NCBI RefSeq assembly: GCF_007747215.1
Contig: NZ_CP036273.1
Coordinates: 992,001-1,056,000, forward strand
Source: Urbifossiella limnaea
GTDB lineage: Bacteria > Planctomycetota > Planctomycetia > Gemmatales > Gemmataceae
Direction of reading: 5' to 3'
DNA: 64,000 bases
Part shown: piece after piece, positions 49,490 to 62,000 of the stretch
How the letters are laid out: every line of letters starts with the position of its first letter
Position numbering within the stretch: position 1 is the stretch's first letter
Translations under genes and position numbers: made by a program
The notes under the pieces: model-generated
Told to the model about the DNA's origin: nothing
Seen by the model: only the letters and a program-made list of their open reading frames with translations
The model's database searches: none

Positions 49490-52400
49490 TGCCCCCGCCC
49501 GCGACGGAACCGGATATCCCTTCGGTCGTCGACGACTTCATTCGTCGGCTGTGGGCGGGGGACACTCTCGACCCCGACGCGATTATTCTGGAACACCCGC
49601 AGCACGCTGCCGAACTGGAACAACAACTCCAGACCGCGCTGCGGTTCTACCAGGAGATCCAAACCTTCCCGCGACTGGGGCGGTATCGGTTGGCGGCTCA
49701 ACTCGGGGCGGGCGGGTCCGCGGTCGTCTACCGCGCCATCGACACCTCGACACACCAGACCGTCGCGCTGAAAGTGTTTCGTCCCGCCTGCCTGCCGGAC
49801 CGGCTCGAGCGGGACGCTCGGCTCTTACTCCGGCTCAAGCATCCCAACATCGTCCGGTTCCTCGATTCGGGGGTAACCGACGACCAGCCCTACCTGGCGA
49901 TGGAACTCGTCGACGGGGGGTCGCTCGCGACGCGCGTCGCGTCCGGGGTCCGGTACCACCCCGCGGAAGTCGTGGGGCTGATCCGGAAACTGGCACATGC
50001 CGTTCAGTACGCCCACGAACAGGGTGTCATCCACCGAGACATCAAGCCGGGAAACATCCTGATCGATGCGGCGGGCGAGCCCCAGTTGATCGACTTCGGC
50101 CTGGCCCGCGACCTGACGAACCCGGGTGTCACCCGGGCGGGCGAGGTTCTCGGAACCCCGCTGTACATGGCCCCCGAGCAGGTCGGGGGAAACGCCCGGG
50201 ACGCCGACGCCCGAACGGACGTCTACGCACTGGGCGCCGTGTTTTACGAACTGCTCACGGGCCGTCCGCCGTTCTCACCGACCGGGCCCGTGGGACTCGC
50301 GCGGCAGATCGCCGAGGACGCGCCGCCCCGGCCCCGTCACGTCCGACCGGGGGTCCCCCGCACGCTCGAAGCCGTCTGTCTGCGGTGCCTGGAAAAGGAA
50401 CCGGGCGACCGCTTCCAATCCGCGGAGGGACTGGCCACGGAACTCCGGCACTGGAGCGAGGGTCGGTCGCAGCGCGTCTGGCACCCGTCTCGCGCCGGGC
50501 GGGTGCGGCGGTGGTGGCGGCGGCAGAAGTTGTGGGCGCGACGCGCGATCCAGGTGGCGGGCACCCTGGCGGTCGCGTGCGCCGGATTGGGATGGACGGC
50601 CTGGACCCTCAACCAACAGGCCCGGGCCGACCGGCGCGGTGCCGAACTCGAGCGCCGGGCCGCCGAGTTGGCCCGCGAGAAGGAAGCGCAGGAAGGGCAA
50701 GCCCGCGCTCGCGCCGAGGTTCAGATGGCACTCGCGCGCGGGTGGCGATCTCTTCAGGAGGGCCGGGTCGGGCGCCTGCGCGAAGTGCGGGAATCGCTGG
50801 CGGCCGTCGGGCGAGCGTGGGAGGTACTTCCCGAAGGCCATCGCGGGGCGGCGCGGTTCGAAGCCCGAACACTGTTCGCAATGTCGCTGGCGGCACACGA
50901 CATCGACCGTGAACCGGACGCGACAATTCCGTTGCCGATGTTACCGTTGTCGTTGTGGAGCGTGGCGGCGCACCCGGGCGGAGCATGGCTGGCGGCGGGT
51001 TCACGAACCAAGCCGATCCGGCTGAATCCGGGATCGAAGCCGCCCCCGGATATCACCCCTCCCGAACTCGGTGAACCAAGCCCGCGGCTGGCGTTCAGCC
51101 CGGATGGCCGCTTCCTGGCCTTCGCTCCGGCCACCGGCGGGCTGCAAATCTGGGACGGGGAGTTGCGCCAGTCGCGGCCGCTCGCCGAACCGGAGCCGGC
51201 CCCGGGTGGCCCGCCAATCGCCCTGAGTTTTGCGAGCGACGGCTGCGACCTGCGGGCGTGCTTCGCCGACGGGAGGGTGCGTGCCTGGCGGGCGGACGGA
51301 TGGGCGCCCCGCGGGAGTTGGACGTTGCCGCGTGAGTTCGGGGTGCCGGCGGCGGCACGATTCGCGCCCGCGGGGGACCGGGTCGCCGTCGGGTCCGTCG
51401 CCGGCCGGGTCCGCGTCTTCACGTCCGCCGGGCAGCCGGAACCGGACCGATTCGCCAGCGCGGCGCGCACGCAGGTCGAGTCGTTGGCCTGGACCGCGGA
51501 CGGGCGCACGCTCGCGGCCGGGTTCAAGGAAGGGCGGGTCGTCGTTTGGGAAGAGGGCAAGCCGGAGCGGGCCATGTCGGGCCGGTTCCCGAACGGGGTC
51601 GGTTCCCTGGAGTACGCGCCGGACGGGAGCGTCCTCTGCGCGTCGCGCGCCACGTCGGAGAGCCTGTTCTGGGACCCGGCGGGGCGGGTGATTCTGGCGG
51701 CACCGTTCTCCGTGGTGGAGTTCGGTCGAGCCGGGCGTACCGTCACGATCAGCGACTCGCAGGGGGCGGGGGTCGCCCGGTGGGTGGAGCCGGCCGCCAT
51801 CCGGACGCTGCGCGGTCACCAGACGGCCGTGGGGAAACTGGCCTACTCGGCTGACGGGAAGCGGCTGGCGTCGGTGGACGCGAGTTTCGAGGGGTGGGTG
51901 TGGGACCTCGAATCGGGCGGAGCCGTCGCCTCGTACCCGCTGCCAATCGGTGGGTTCTACACCGCGAACTGCGGGTTGGCGCTGAGTTCGGACGGCCGGT
52001 GGCTTGCATTCGCCAGCGGGGGTCGGGAGAGGTCCGCGGTCGTGGTCCGGGACCTGACCCGCGGCCGCGAAGCGGGCCGCTGGGAACTGCCGGGCGGGTT
52101 CGACCACCTGGCGGCCCTCGGCGGGGACCGGTTCCGACTGGTCCGCGAGGAGTTCGTCGGCCAGTCGGAGGTGTTGCAGAGCGTCCTGTACGACCTGAAC
52201 CCGACCCACGGTCCCGAGCGGCTCGCCGTGGTGCGTCCGGCGCACGCGTCGGACGTGCGCCGCCACTTCGAAGGGTTGCTCACCCCCGGCGGTCGGTACT
52301 ACGCCTGGGTCGGTCCGCGCCTGCCTCGTGAGCGGACGCGGGTGGAGATCGTGGACCTCGAGGGGCGGCGGACGATCCACTCGCGCGCGCTGCCCCAACC

Positions 52401-52782
52401 GATCCCGTCCGATCCCGCACTCCGTGTCGATCCGTCGGGACAGGGCATCGCCAGGCTGATCTCGACGGACTTTCAGGTCAGCTACTCGGTCGGTGCGGAC
52501 GGACGGGTACGGGAAGAACCCGCGGTCGGTGACGACGCGGAACCGGGACTCCTCCAGAACTGGGCTGCCCGCGCCCGGAGCGGCGACCTCCCGCGCGACT
52601 GGGAACCGCTGATGGGCCTGACCGGTGGAACGTTCGTGCCCGAAGACCGGACCGCCTGGTACTTTCGATCGCCTGACCGCAGGTGGCTGGTCTGGTCGGA
52701 CGCGAGCGGGTTGATCCTCGTTGCGGAACGGGAGCCCCTGTTCCGACTGGTCAACGCGTTCGACCGAGAGACGTTCCGCTGA
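49489..52782 (+). CDS. Membrane serine/threonine kinase with WD-like repeats
   Basis: The product has 1,097 residues; ATG 49489 overlaps the sigma stop. Residues about 65-335 are a Hanks-type kinase: GAGGSAVVYRAIDTS (P-loop), VALKVF (Lys), GVIHRDIKPGNILID (catalytic loop), LIDFGLARDL and GTPLYMAPEQ. A short N-terminal part (VVDDFIRRLWAGDTLDP...HPQHAAELEQQL) is typical of planctomycete kinases that pair with ECF sigma. A membrane span lies at about 354-375 (AIQVAGTLAVACAGLGWTAW), followed by a coiled-coil (about 380-430). The C-terminal 600 residues form divergent WD40-type repeats (LAFSPDGRFLAFAPATGG; LAYSADGKRLASVDASFEGWVWD). The propeller is probably the sensing part and the kinase signals to the sigma factor. 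Confidence 0.92.
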   Translation: MPPPATEPDIPSVVDDFIRRLWAGDTLDPDAIILEHPQHAAELEQQLQTALRFYQEIQTFPRLGRYRLAAQLGAGGSAVVYRAIDTSTHQTVALKVFRPACLPDRLERDARLLLRLKHPNIVRFLDSGVTDDQPYLAMELVDGGSLATRVASGVRYHPAEVVGLIRKLAHAVQYAHEQGVIHRDIKPGNILIDAAGEPQLIDFGLARDLTNPGVTRAGEVLGTPLYMAPEQVGGNARDADARTDVYALGAVFYELLTGRPPFSPTGPVGLARQIAEDAPPRPRHVRPGVPRTLEAVCLRCLEKEPGDRFQSAEGLATELRHWSEGRSQRVWHPSRAGRVRRWWRRQKLWARRAIQVAGTLAVACAGLGWTAWTLNQQARADRRGAELERRAAELAREKEAQEGQARARAEVQMALARGWRSLQEGRVGRLREVRESLAAVGRAWEVLPEGHRGAARFEARTLFAMSLAAHDIDREPDATIPLPMLPLSLWSVAAHPGGAWLAAGSRTKPIRLNPGSKPPPDITPPELGEPSPRLAFSPDGRFLAFAPATGGLQIWDGELRQSRPLAEPEPAPGGPPIALSFASDGCDLRACFADGRVRAWRADGWAPRGSWTLPREFGVPAAARFAPAGDRVAVGSVAGRVRVFTSAGQPEPDRFASAARTQVESLAWTADGRTLAAGFKEGRVVVWEEGKPERAMSGRFPNGVGSLEYAPDGSVLCASRATSESLFWDPAGRVILAAPFSVVEFGRAGRTVTISDSQGAGVARWVEPAAIRTLRGHQTAVGKLAYSADGKRLASVDASFEGWVWDLESGGAVASYPLPIGGFYTANCGLALSSDGRWLAFASGGRERSAVVVRDLTRGREAGRWELPGGFDHLAALGGDRFRLVREEFVGQSEVLQSVLYDLNPTHGPERLAVVRPAHASDVRRHFEGLLTPGGRYYAWVGPRLPRERTRVEIVDLEGRRTIHSRALPQPIPSDPALRVDPSGQGIARLISTDFQVSYSVGADGRVREEPAVGDDAEPGLLQNWAARARSGDLPRDWEPLMGLTGGTFVPEDRTAWYFRSPDRRWLVWSDASGLILVAEREPLFRLVNAFDRETFR

Positions 52783-52802
52783 CCTGACCTGAAGTGAACA
52801 GG

Positions 52803-52827
52803 GGGCGGCCGGCATGAAAAGCCGCCC
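52803..52827 (+). terminator. Hairpin after the kinase gene
   Basis: GGGCGGC (52803-52809) pairs with GCCGCCC (52821-52827) around CGGCATGAAAA, 20 bases after the kinase stop. No T run follows, so it is a weak terminator candidate. Confidence 0.45.
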
Positions 52828-53026
52828 GGCTCCTGCGCACCAGCAACCAACCGGAAGCTGTTGCGGAACAAGCCCTTCCGGTCGCGGTTATCCGGCAACC
52901 TGACGCGGGTCTGGTCGGAAAATGCGGAGAAAGTGAAAAGAATTCCCCCACAGTGGCCCTGAGAACCTTCCTGTATCTCGAGGTCCTTCACGCCTCGCGT
53001 TATGTACCCCTCCCGGACCCGCGCCC

Positions 53027-56000
53027 ATGCCCGCCGTTCGCCGCTTCCTGTCGTGGTGCCAGAACCGCGGTGGGAAAGCGTCCCGGTCCAGCCCACTGCG
53101 GTGGGGGAACCGGTATCGGCTCTGGTGTGAACCACTCGAAGACCGTGTCGTCCCGGATGCGGGGCCGCGGGTGACGGCGGTCACCCCGTTGGAGGTGCGG
53201 AACGCGAACTTCGACCACGTCGATGTGACGTTCAGTCGCGACATCGACCCGGGCAGTTTCACCGCGTCCGACGTGACCCTGGGCGGTATCGGCGGCGCCG
53301 TGGCGGTCAGTCGCGTGGCGATGACCGGGGGGGCGTCGGCGCGGATCGACTTTATCCCGATCACGGTCCGCGGGGGCTACACCCTCACCATCGGCCCGGA
53401 CGTGCGCGACACGCTCGGGAACCAGATGGACCAGAACGGCAACAACACCGCGGGGGAAGCGACGGACAGATCGGTCACGTCTCTGGTGTACGTCAGCGCG
53501 AACGTGATCTTCGCCACCAACACCACGATCGGCGAGACCAACCTGACCTACGACGGGCAGGATCTGTTGATCGACGGCGGAACCGTGGCGGTCGACGGTC
53601 CGCATAGTTTCAACTCGGTCCACATCATCAACGGCGGGGTACTGACGCACACCGCGAACACCACAACGACAACCCACAAACTCGACCTGACCGTGGCGGA
53701 GCAGGTGATTGTCTATGCGACCTCGCGGATCGACGTGACGGGGAAGGGGTACGTGGCGGGGCGGACGACGGGGAACACGGCGGCCGGCGGGGCCGTGAAC
53801 GCCGGGGGCAGCCACGGCGGGCTGGGGGCGGTCACCCCCGGGCCGACGAACGCCGCGTACGGGGACTACGCCGACCCGGCCGACTGGGGCGCGGGTGGGG
53901 CCAACTTCTGCGGCGGCGGGGTGGTGCGGATCACCGCCGGCACCTTGCAGCTCGACGGGGTGCTGGCGGCCGGCGGCAGCGGCGGCAGCTACGGGGCGGG
54001 GGCCGGCGGCAGCGTCTACGTGTCGGCCGACACCCTGGCCGGGGCCGGGGCCATCGGGGCCTGGGGCGGCGGCGGCCTGTACGGGTTCACCAACGGGGGC
54101 GGGGGCGGCGGCCGGGTCGCCGTCTGCTACCGCGCCCTCGCCGGGTTCGACCCGGCCCGCGTCACCGCCGGCGGCTTCAGCGCCGGCACCGTCTACCTGC
54201 GGGACGCCGACGAGGCCACCGGCACCCTGGTGATCGACAACGACGCGGCCGGTATCAGCGGCACCGGGGTCACGCCGCTCGGATTACCCGGCCAGGCCAC
54301 CGCCGCGTTCGGCGACGCCGTCGTCATCCGCGGCGGCCGGACCAAGGCGCAGCCCGATCACACCGGCATGACCCTCGAGTTCCGGAACGCCCTCACCGTC
54401 ACCGGCGCAACCCTCCAGGGGGTGAATCTGTTGCAGGTCACACTCACCGGGTCACTCTTGGTGAGCGGAGGCGGAACACTGCAAGTAGCCGGGTCGCTGG
54501 TGTCCCAGACCGCAGTCACCATCGACGGGGGAACCCTGGCCACCGAGTCCGTGTCCGCGCCGTCGTTGTCGGTACTCAACGCGAGCGTGCTCACCAGTCT
54601 GTCCTCGACCGCCGCCCAGATGCACAAGCTGGAGGTGAATGTCGCCGGCACCATCGCCGTCGATTCGTCGAGTCGGATCGACGTGACGGGGAAGGGGTAC
54701 GTGGCGGGGCGGACGACGGGGAACACGACGGCGGAAGCGGCGACCGGGGGCAGCGGCGGTAGCCACGGCGGGAAGGGGGCCTTGGCCGGCACAGGGGTAG
54801 TGACGAACGCGGTGTACGGGGACTACGCCGACCCGGCCGACTGGGGGGCCGGCGGAGTTAACAGCCCAGGCGGTGGGCTGGTGCGGATCACCGCCGGCAC
54901 CTTGCAGCTCGACGGGGTGCTGGCGGCCGGCGGCAGCGGCGGCAGCTACGGGGCGGGGGCCGGCGGCAGCGTCTACGTGTCGGCCGACACCCTGGCCGGG
55001 GCCGGGGCCATCGGGGCCTGGGGCGGCGGCGGCGGAAACGGGAACTACATCAACGGGGGCGGGGGCGGCGGCCGGGTCGCCGTCTACTACCGCGCCCTCG
55101 CCGGGTTCGACCCGGCCCGCGTCACCGCCGGCGGCTTCAGCGCCGGCACCGTCTACCTGCGGGACGCCGACGAGGCCACCGGCACCCTGGTGATCGACAA
55201 CGACGCGGCCGGTATCAGCGGCACCGGGGTCACGCCGCTCGGATTACCCGGCCAGGCCACCGCCGCGTTCGGCGACGCCGTCGTCATCCGCGGCGGCCGG
55301 ACCAAGGCGCAGCCCGATCACACCGGCATGACCCTCGAGTTCCGGAACGCCCTCACCGTCACCGGCGGGCGGTTGGAGGGGGTCGAGCAGTTGGCGGTCG
55401 CCCCGGCCGGATCGCTCCTGGTCACCGGCGGCGGGTTCCTGGAGGTGTCCGGGGCGCTCACGGCCCAGGCCGCCGTCACGGTCAGCGGGGCGACGGTGGC
55501 GGCGGGACAGGTGTCCGCGCCCGCCCTGTCGGTGGTCAACGCGGGGTTGCTGACCAGCCTGTCCTCGACCGCCGCCCAGATGCACAAGCTGGAGGTGAAT
55601 GTCGCCGGCACCATCGCCGTCGATTCGTCGAGTCGGATCGACGTGACGGGGAAGGGGTACGTGGCGGGGCGGACGACGGGGAACACGGCGGCCGGCGGGG
55701 CCGTGAACGCCGGGGGCAGCCACGGCGGGCTGGGGGCGGTCACCCCCGGGCCGACGAACGCCGCGTACGGGGACTACGCCGACCCGGCCGACTGGGGCGC
55801 GGGTGGGGCCAACTTCAGCGGCGGCGGGGTGGTGCGGATCACCGCCGGCACCTTGCAGCTCGACGGGGTGCTGGCGGCCGGCGGCAGCGGCGGCAGCTAC
55901 GGGGCGGGGGCCGGCGGCAGCGTCTACGTGTCGGCCGACACCCTGGCCGGGGCCGGGGCCATCGGGGCCTGGGGCGGCGGCGGCCTGTACGGGTTCACCA

Positions 56001-59000
56001 ACGGGGGCGGGGGCGGCGGCCGGGTCGCCGTCTACTACCGCGCCCTCGCCGGGTTCGACCCGGCCCGCGTCACCGCCGGCGGCTTCAGCGCCGGGACCGT
56101 CTACCTCGTGAATGGATTCCCGCGTACCCACGTCCGCACCCATTCACCTGCGGGCAACGAAGTGGGCTTCGTTGGCAAAGGCGACGGTTATGTCCCGGAA
56201 GTCACTTATCTGATGTTGACCACAAACAAGCCCCTCGACCTCTCCACGTTCCCACCTTCCGCGTTCGAGATCACCGGCCAGATGGGACGGATCACCCCCA
56301 CGTCGATCACCCTCGTCGGCGACCGGACGTACCGCATCGACCTGCCGTTCCCGTTGACCGAGAACGGGACGTACCACTTCCGTCTGGTATCGACCGTCAA
56401 GGATGTCGAGGGCTTCCGGCTCGATCAGGATGCGGACGGCATTCCCGGCGAGACACTCCAGGACGACTACGTCTTCGACCTGACCGTCGATTCGACCCCG
56501 CCGCGCATCGTGGCGCACACTCCCGCGGGCGACGTCGCCGGGACCGTCAGTTCGGTGGATGTGTTGTTCAGCGAGGCGATGAACAAGACCTCGCTCACGA
56601 CCGGTGATGTCGTCGTCACGCGGCCGGACGGGCAGACCGTTTCGGCCACGGCCATTACCGAAATCGGCCTGAACCGATTCCGCGTCTCCTTCCCCGCCCA
56701 GACGCTGGTCGGCAGCTACCAGGTGAAGGTCGGGCCGGACGTCCGCGACCGCGCGGGCAACAGACTCGACCAGGACCGCGACGGGAACTTCGGCGAACCC
56801 GTCGAGGACGTGTACGTCGCCGCGTTCAACATTGTGCAGGTCGATCTGGGACTTACCAATGTGGTCGTCGGGTCGGCGGCGCTCGTGGCCGGAGAGCCGG
56901 TGACCGTGTCGTGGTCCGGGGTCAACCGCACCGGTGCCCCGCTCGTCGGGAACTGGATCGACGGCGTCTACCTGTCCAAGGACGGCGTCTGGGACATCAA
57001 CGACACCGTGCTTGCCACCGTCCCGCACACCGGCGGGTTGGCCGCTGGTGCGACCTACACGGGTGCGGCGACGGTCAACGTTCCGGGCAAGTTGCCGGGC
57101 AACTACCGCATCGTCGTGCGCTCCGACGTCGCCAACCAGGAACGCGAAACGAACGAGGCGGATAACCAGATCGCGAGCGTGGTGCTGTCGCTCGGTGTCC
57201 GCCCGCTCGCGACGACCGGGGCACCGGTCACCGGAACCCTCAGCCCCGCGGACCGGCTGGACTTTTACGCAATCACCCTCGGCAAGCGAGAGAGTCTCAC
57301 CCTGAAACTCGACTCCGCGGCCGGCACGCGGGTCGAACTCGCCGTCAGCTACGCCGCCATCCCGACGCGGGTCGCGTTCGACGCCCGGTCCGCGAGTCCG
57401 GGCCCGCACCAGGAGGTCACGCTCACCGGCATCGCCGGCGGCGGCACCTACTACGTCATGGTGTACGGCGACCAGGTCGGCGGCGGGGCCGCGTACACGC
57501 TCAAAGCCGAGAAGGCCGAATTCTTCGTCACCGGCGTCACCCCGACTCGCCACGGCACCGCCGCCGACGCGGTGATGGTGGTGACCGGCGTCGGGTTCGA
57601 CGAATCTACCCGCGTGTCGCTCCTCGACCCGGCCGGGCCGGTCGTGCCGTACCCGACACAGTTCGTGTCCCCGACCACGCTGCTCGTCACTCTCGACCTG
57701 ACCCACTTCCGGCCCGAGCGGTACGGCGTCCGGGTCCTGAAGGCCGACGAGGCGATCACGCTCCCGAACGCGTTCGAAGTCGTCGCCGGCGGGACCGCGA
57801 CGCTCGAAACGAATCTGGTCGTGCCGGGCAACGTCAGCCCCGGGTTCCCGGCCAAGCAAACGGTCTGGGTCGAGTACCGCAACTCCGGCACCGTCGCGAT
57901 GCCCGCCCCGCTTCTGTCGGTGTCGGTCGGGGGGGACGGGTTCCTCACCACCAGCGAGTCGGTCGCCAACCAGATCATGGAGACGCGCACCCGGCCGGTC
58001 GGCCTGGGGGGCACCGTCCAGGTCCTCGGCATCGGCTCCACGGCCACCCCCGGCACCCTCCAGCCCGGCGAATCCGCCCGTATCCCCGTCTACTTCGTCG
58101 GCTTCCCGAAAGATCCCGGCGGGAACAACGTCAGCTTCACGCTCGGCAGCCTCACGGCGCTGGACACGACCGAGAAAGTGGCGTACCTCCTCAACCCGGA
58201 CGAACTGATCGTGTACGAGCGGCCGGGAACGGGTGCCCGCAACATCAACGTAAACCTGCCCTCGAATCCGCCACTGGTGGACAAGCTGGGGAACGGCACA
58301 CTCCTCGGCGTGCTGTCGCCCTCGAACTACGTCAGCCCCCGGGCCGGCGGGGCCGCGAACACCCGCGAGGAATACCTGGCCATCGACTGGCCCGCCGTTG
58401 AGGCACAACGCCCGGCGTCCGTCCCGGCCGATGCCTGGCAAGCCGTTCTCGTCAACCTGCGGGCGAACTACGGCGACCTGTGGGCCGACTACGTCAACGA
58501 GATGGCCCAGAACGCAAATTACCTCGCGTCGGTCGGTCAGACGACGAGCGACGTCGGAGCCCTGTGGGCGTTCGAGGTGGCCCAGGCTTCCGCCGCGCTC
58601 AGCCCGATCCGCTACCTCGCCGGGGCGGTCGACGCGTCCGTGCCCGCGCCCGGACTGCCGCTCACGTTCAGCCGCGTCTACGGCCAGGACATCCCGTCGC
58701 GGTTCACGCTCGGCGTGATGGGCCGGGGTTGGACGCACAGCTGGGACGTTTCGGCGCGGGTGGACGAACTGACCGGGGACGTGACCCTTCACGGCCCCGG
58801 CGGGGTGGCCCGTTTCTTTACCAAGCGCAACAACGGCACCTACACGGCCAGCCCCGGCGACTACGGGACGCTCACCCTGACCGGCGGCGTGTTCAACCTG
58901 GTCGAGACCGACAAGACGCTGTGGCAGTTCAACACCGACCGCCGCCTCGAATTCGTTCAGGACACGAACGGCAACCGCATCTCGCTCGCCTACGCGGACG

Positions 59001-62000
59001 GCCTGCTGTCGAGCGTCACGCACTCGAACGGCCGGCAACTCGTGCTCGCCTACTCGGGGGCCGTCGGGCAGCGGAAACTGCTGGCATCCGTGACCGACAC
59101 GGCGGGCGCGGGCGCGTCCGACGACCGCGTCACCACCTACGAGTACGACGCGAACCGCGAACAACTCGTTCGCGTCACCGCCCCCGGCAACCGGGTCACG
59201 AGCTACGACTACGCCCCGCTCGACCTCGTGACCTGGAAGCCGACCGGCCCGCGCGGTGACACGAACCCGCCGCGGCTGTTCTCGGGACCGAAGAGCTACG
59301 CGCTGCAGGCCGTGACGTACGCGGACGGCACGCACGACTACTTCAACTACGACGCCGCCGGCCGGCTCGTCGACACGTCGAAGGACGGGGGCACCGAGGC
59401 CGTCACCTTCGGCCACGACGCCGTCGATTTCGGCACGAACCCCGGCCGCGTCCGGGTCACCGACGCCTCCGGGCGGGTGACGACGCTCAACTTCGGCCTC
59501 GGCGGGCAGCTCGTCCAGGTCCGCGACGGCGACGGCCGGGTTGTGTCGTTCGGGTACGACACGAAGGCACAGTTCTCCGACCTCACCGGCCCCGGGGGCG
59601 AGCGCTACCGGTACGCCCACGACGCCGCCGGCAACCTGACCGGGGTCCGCGATGCGCTCAACCTGGAGACCACTTTCACCTACGAGGCGGCTCACCAGAA
59701 CCTGGCGTCGTTCACCGACGCCCGCGGCAACGGGCTCGGCTACGAGTACGACACGAAGGGGAATCTGAAGGCGATCGTGTACGAGGACGGGTCGCGGGAG
59801 ACGTTCACCTACGACGCGGTCGGGAATGTGCTGACGGCCACCAACCGCCGGGCGCAGGTGACGACGTACACGTACAACGCCGCCGGGCAGGTGCTGACCA
59901 AGGACTACAGCACCACCCCGGGGCCGGTGAAGGACTTCGTCTACACCTACGACAGCCGGGACAACCTGCGGACGGCGACCGACGCCGGCGGGACCACCAC
60001 CCTGACCTACGACCCGGTCACCGACCGCCTCACCCGCATCGACTACCCGGGCGGGCATTGGTTCGCCTTCACCTACGACGCCGCCGGCCGCCGCGCGACC
60101 CGCACCGACGAGACCGGGCGAGTGCTCCGCTACGGGTACGACGCCCTCGGCCGGCTCGACACCCTGTCGGCCGACGGCGAGGGGGTGCTGGCCGACTACG
60201 ACTACGACGCCGCCGGGCGGCTGGCGACGAAGACGCTCGGGAACGGGGTGTACACGACGTACGCCTACGACGCGGCCGGGAACGTCGAACACCTGGTCAA
60301 CTACCTGCCGGGCGGGGCGGTGCTGTCCCGGTTCGACTACGGGTACGACGCGTCCGGCCGGCGGACGTCGATGACGACGCTGGCGGGGACGTTCACGTAC
60401 GGGTACGACGCGCTTGGCCAGCTCGTGCGGGTGGAGCACCCGGACGGGCGGGTGGTGGTGTACGACTACGACGCGGCCGGGAACCGGCGGCGGGTGACCG
60501 ACGACGGGGTGGAGACGGACTACACGGCCAACGACCTGAACCAGTACACGCAGGTCGGCGGCGTGACGTACACGTTCGACGCCGACGGGAACCTGAAGAG
60601 CAAGACCGAGAACGGGGTGACGACGACCTATGCCTTCGACGCCGAGAACCGGCTGACCGGGGTGACCGGCCCGGACGGGGCGTGGACGTACCGGTACGAC
60701 GCCCTCGGCAACCGCGTCGGGGCGACGGCGAACGGGGTGGCGACGACGTACGTGATCGACCCGACCGGGCTGGGGAACGTGGCCGCTGAGTACGGGGCAG
60801 GCGGGGCGCTGGTGGCCCGGTACGACCACGGGTACGGGCTGGTGTCGCGGGCGGACGGGGCGGGGGCGGCGTTCTACACGTTCGAGGCCATCGGCCACAC
60901 GAGCGAGCTGACCGGGGCCGGCGGGCAGGTGCTCAACAGCTACCGGTACGACCCGTTCGGCGTGTCGCTCGGCAAGTCCGAGGCGGTGGCCAACCCGTTC
61001 GAGTACGTCGGCGAGTACGGCGTGATGAACGAGGGGAACGGGCTGGAGTTCATGCGAGCGAGGCACTACCACCCAACTGATGGACAATTCATTCAGTACG
61101 ATCCGCTTGGAATTGCGGGTGGACTCAACGGTTACTCCTATACAGATAATGGACCGGTTTCTCGTCTGGACCCTGTTGGGTTGTCATGGGTAGACGACGC
61201 AGCCTCTGTCGTAGGCGGTGCTATCGGCGTTGGGTACGCCGCATATGCATCGTTCATCTCCGCTGGGGTCGCCACACCGTTCGTAGCTGCGGGAGGTATT
61301 GCCTCCGCCTACCAACTCGGGACCGGGCTAGGTAACCTCGGAAGTCGTCTTCTCTGGGGCCTAGACCCTGTTTTCAGTGGTGGCGTCTGGCAAGACTTCG
61401 CCGATGCAGTGTCAGATGATCCGGCAGTGATCGAAGCCGGTCACATTGCAGATTACTGGTTCAATGGACCCGACATTGCAAATATCTATCCCGCGGCGGT
61501 AGACATCTACCGTAATCGCACCGCGTTGCGTGACTTGCTTGGACGTTTATCACAACTACCTGTCCTTGTCCTGCCACTAGATTGGCCAGTCTTTCTCGCG
61601 CAGCTATTCAGCTCGGCACTCGCTCGCTCTCGTGATCCGAATGATAAGCTTGCCCCGGCGGGCTTCGGCGGTGCGGCGTTCGTCCTGCCGGACAGCTCGC
61701 TCGCATACACCGTCCGGTTCGAGAACCAGGCCGACGCCACCGCCCCGGCCCACGATGTCCTCGTTACTGACATCCTCGACCCGACCCTCGACCTCGACAC
61801 GTTCGAGCTGACCGAGGTCGCCTTCGCCGGCGTCCGCCTCGCCGTCCCCGCCGGCCGCGACCACTACGCCGCCGCCCTGCCGTTCGTCGCCAACGGCGTC
61901 ACCCTCCGCGTCGAGGTGGCGGTCGATCTCGACCGGGCCACCCGCACCCTCACCCTGTCCCTGCGGGCCACCGACCTGGCCACCGGCTGGACACCCGAAA

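Noticed and set aside
56144-61087. 1,647-codon minus-strand frame
   Set aside because: Shadow of the giant surface gene; RHS and Ig motifs are all on the plus strand.
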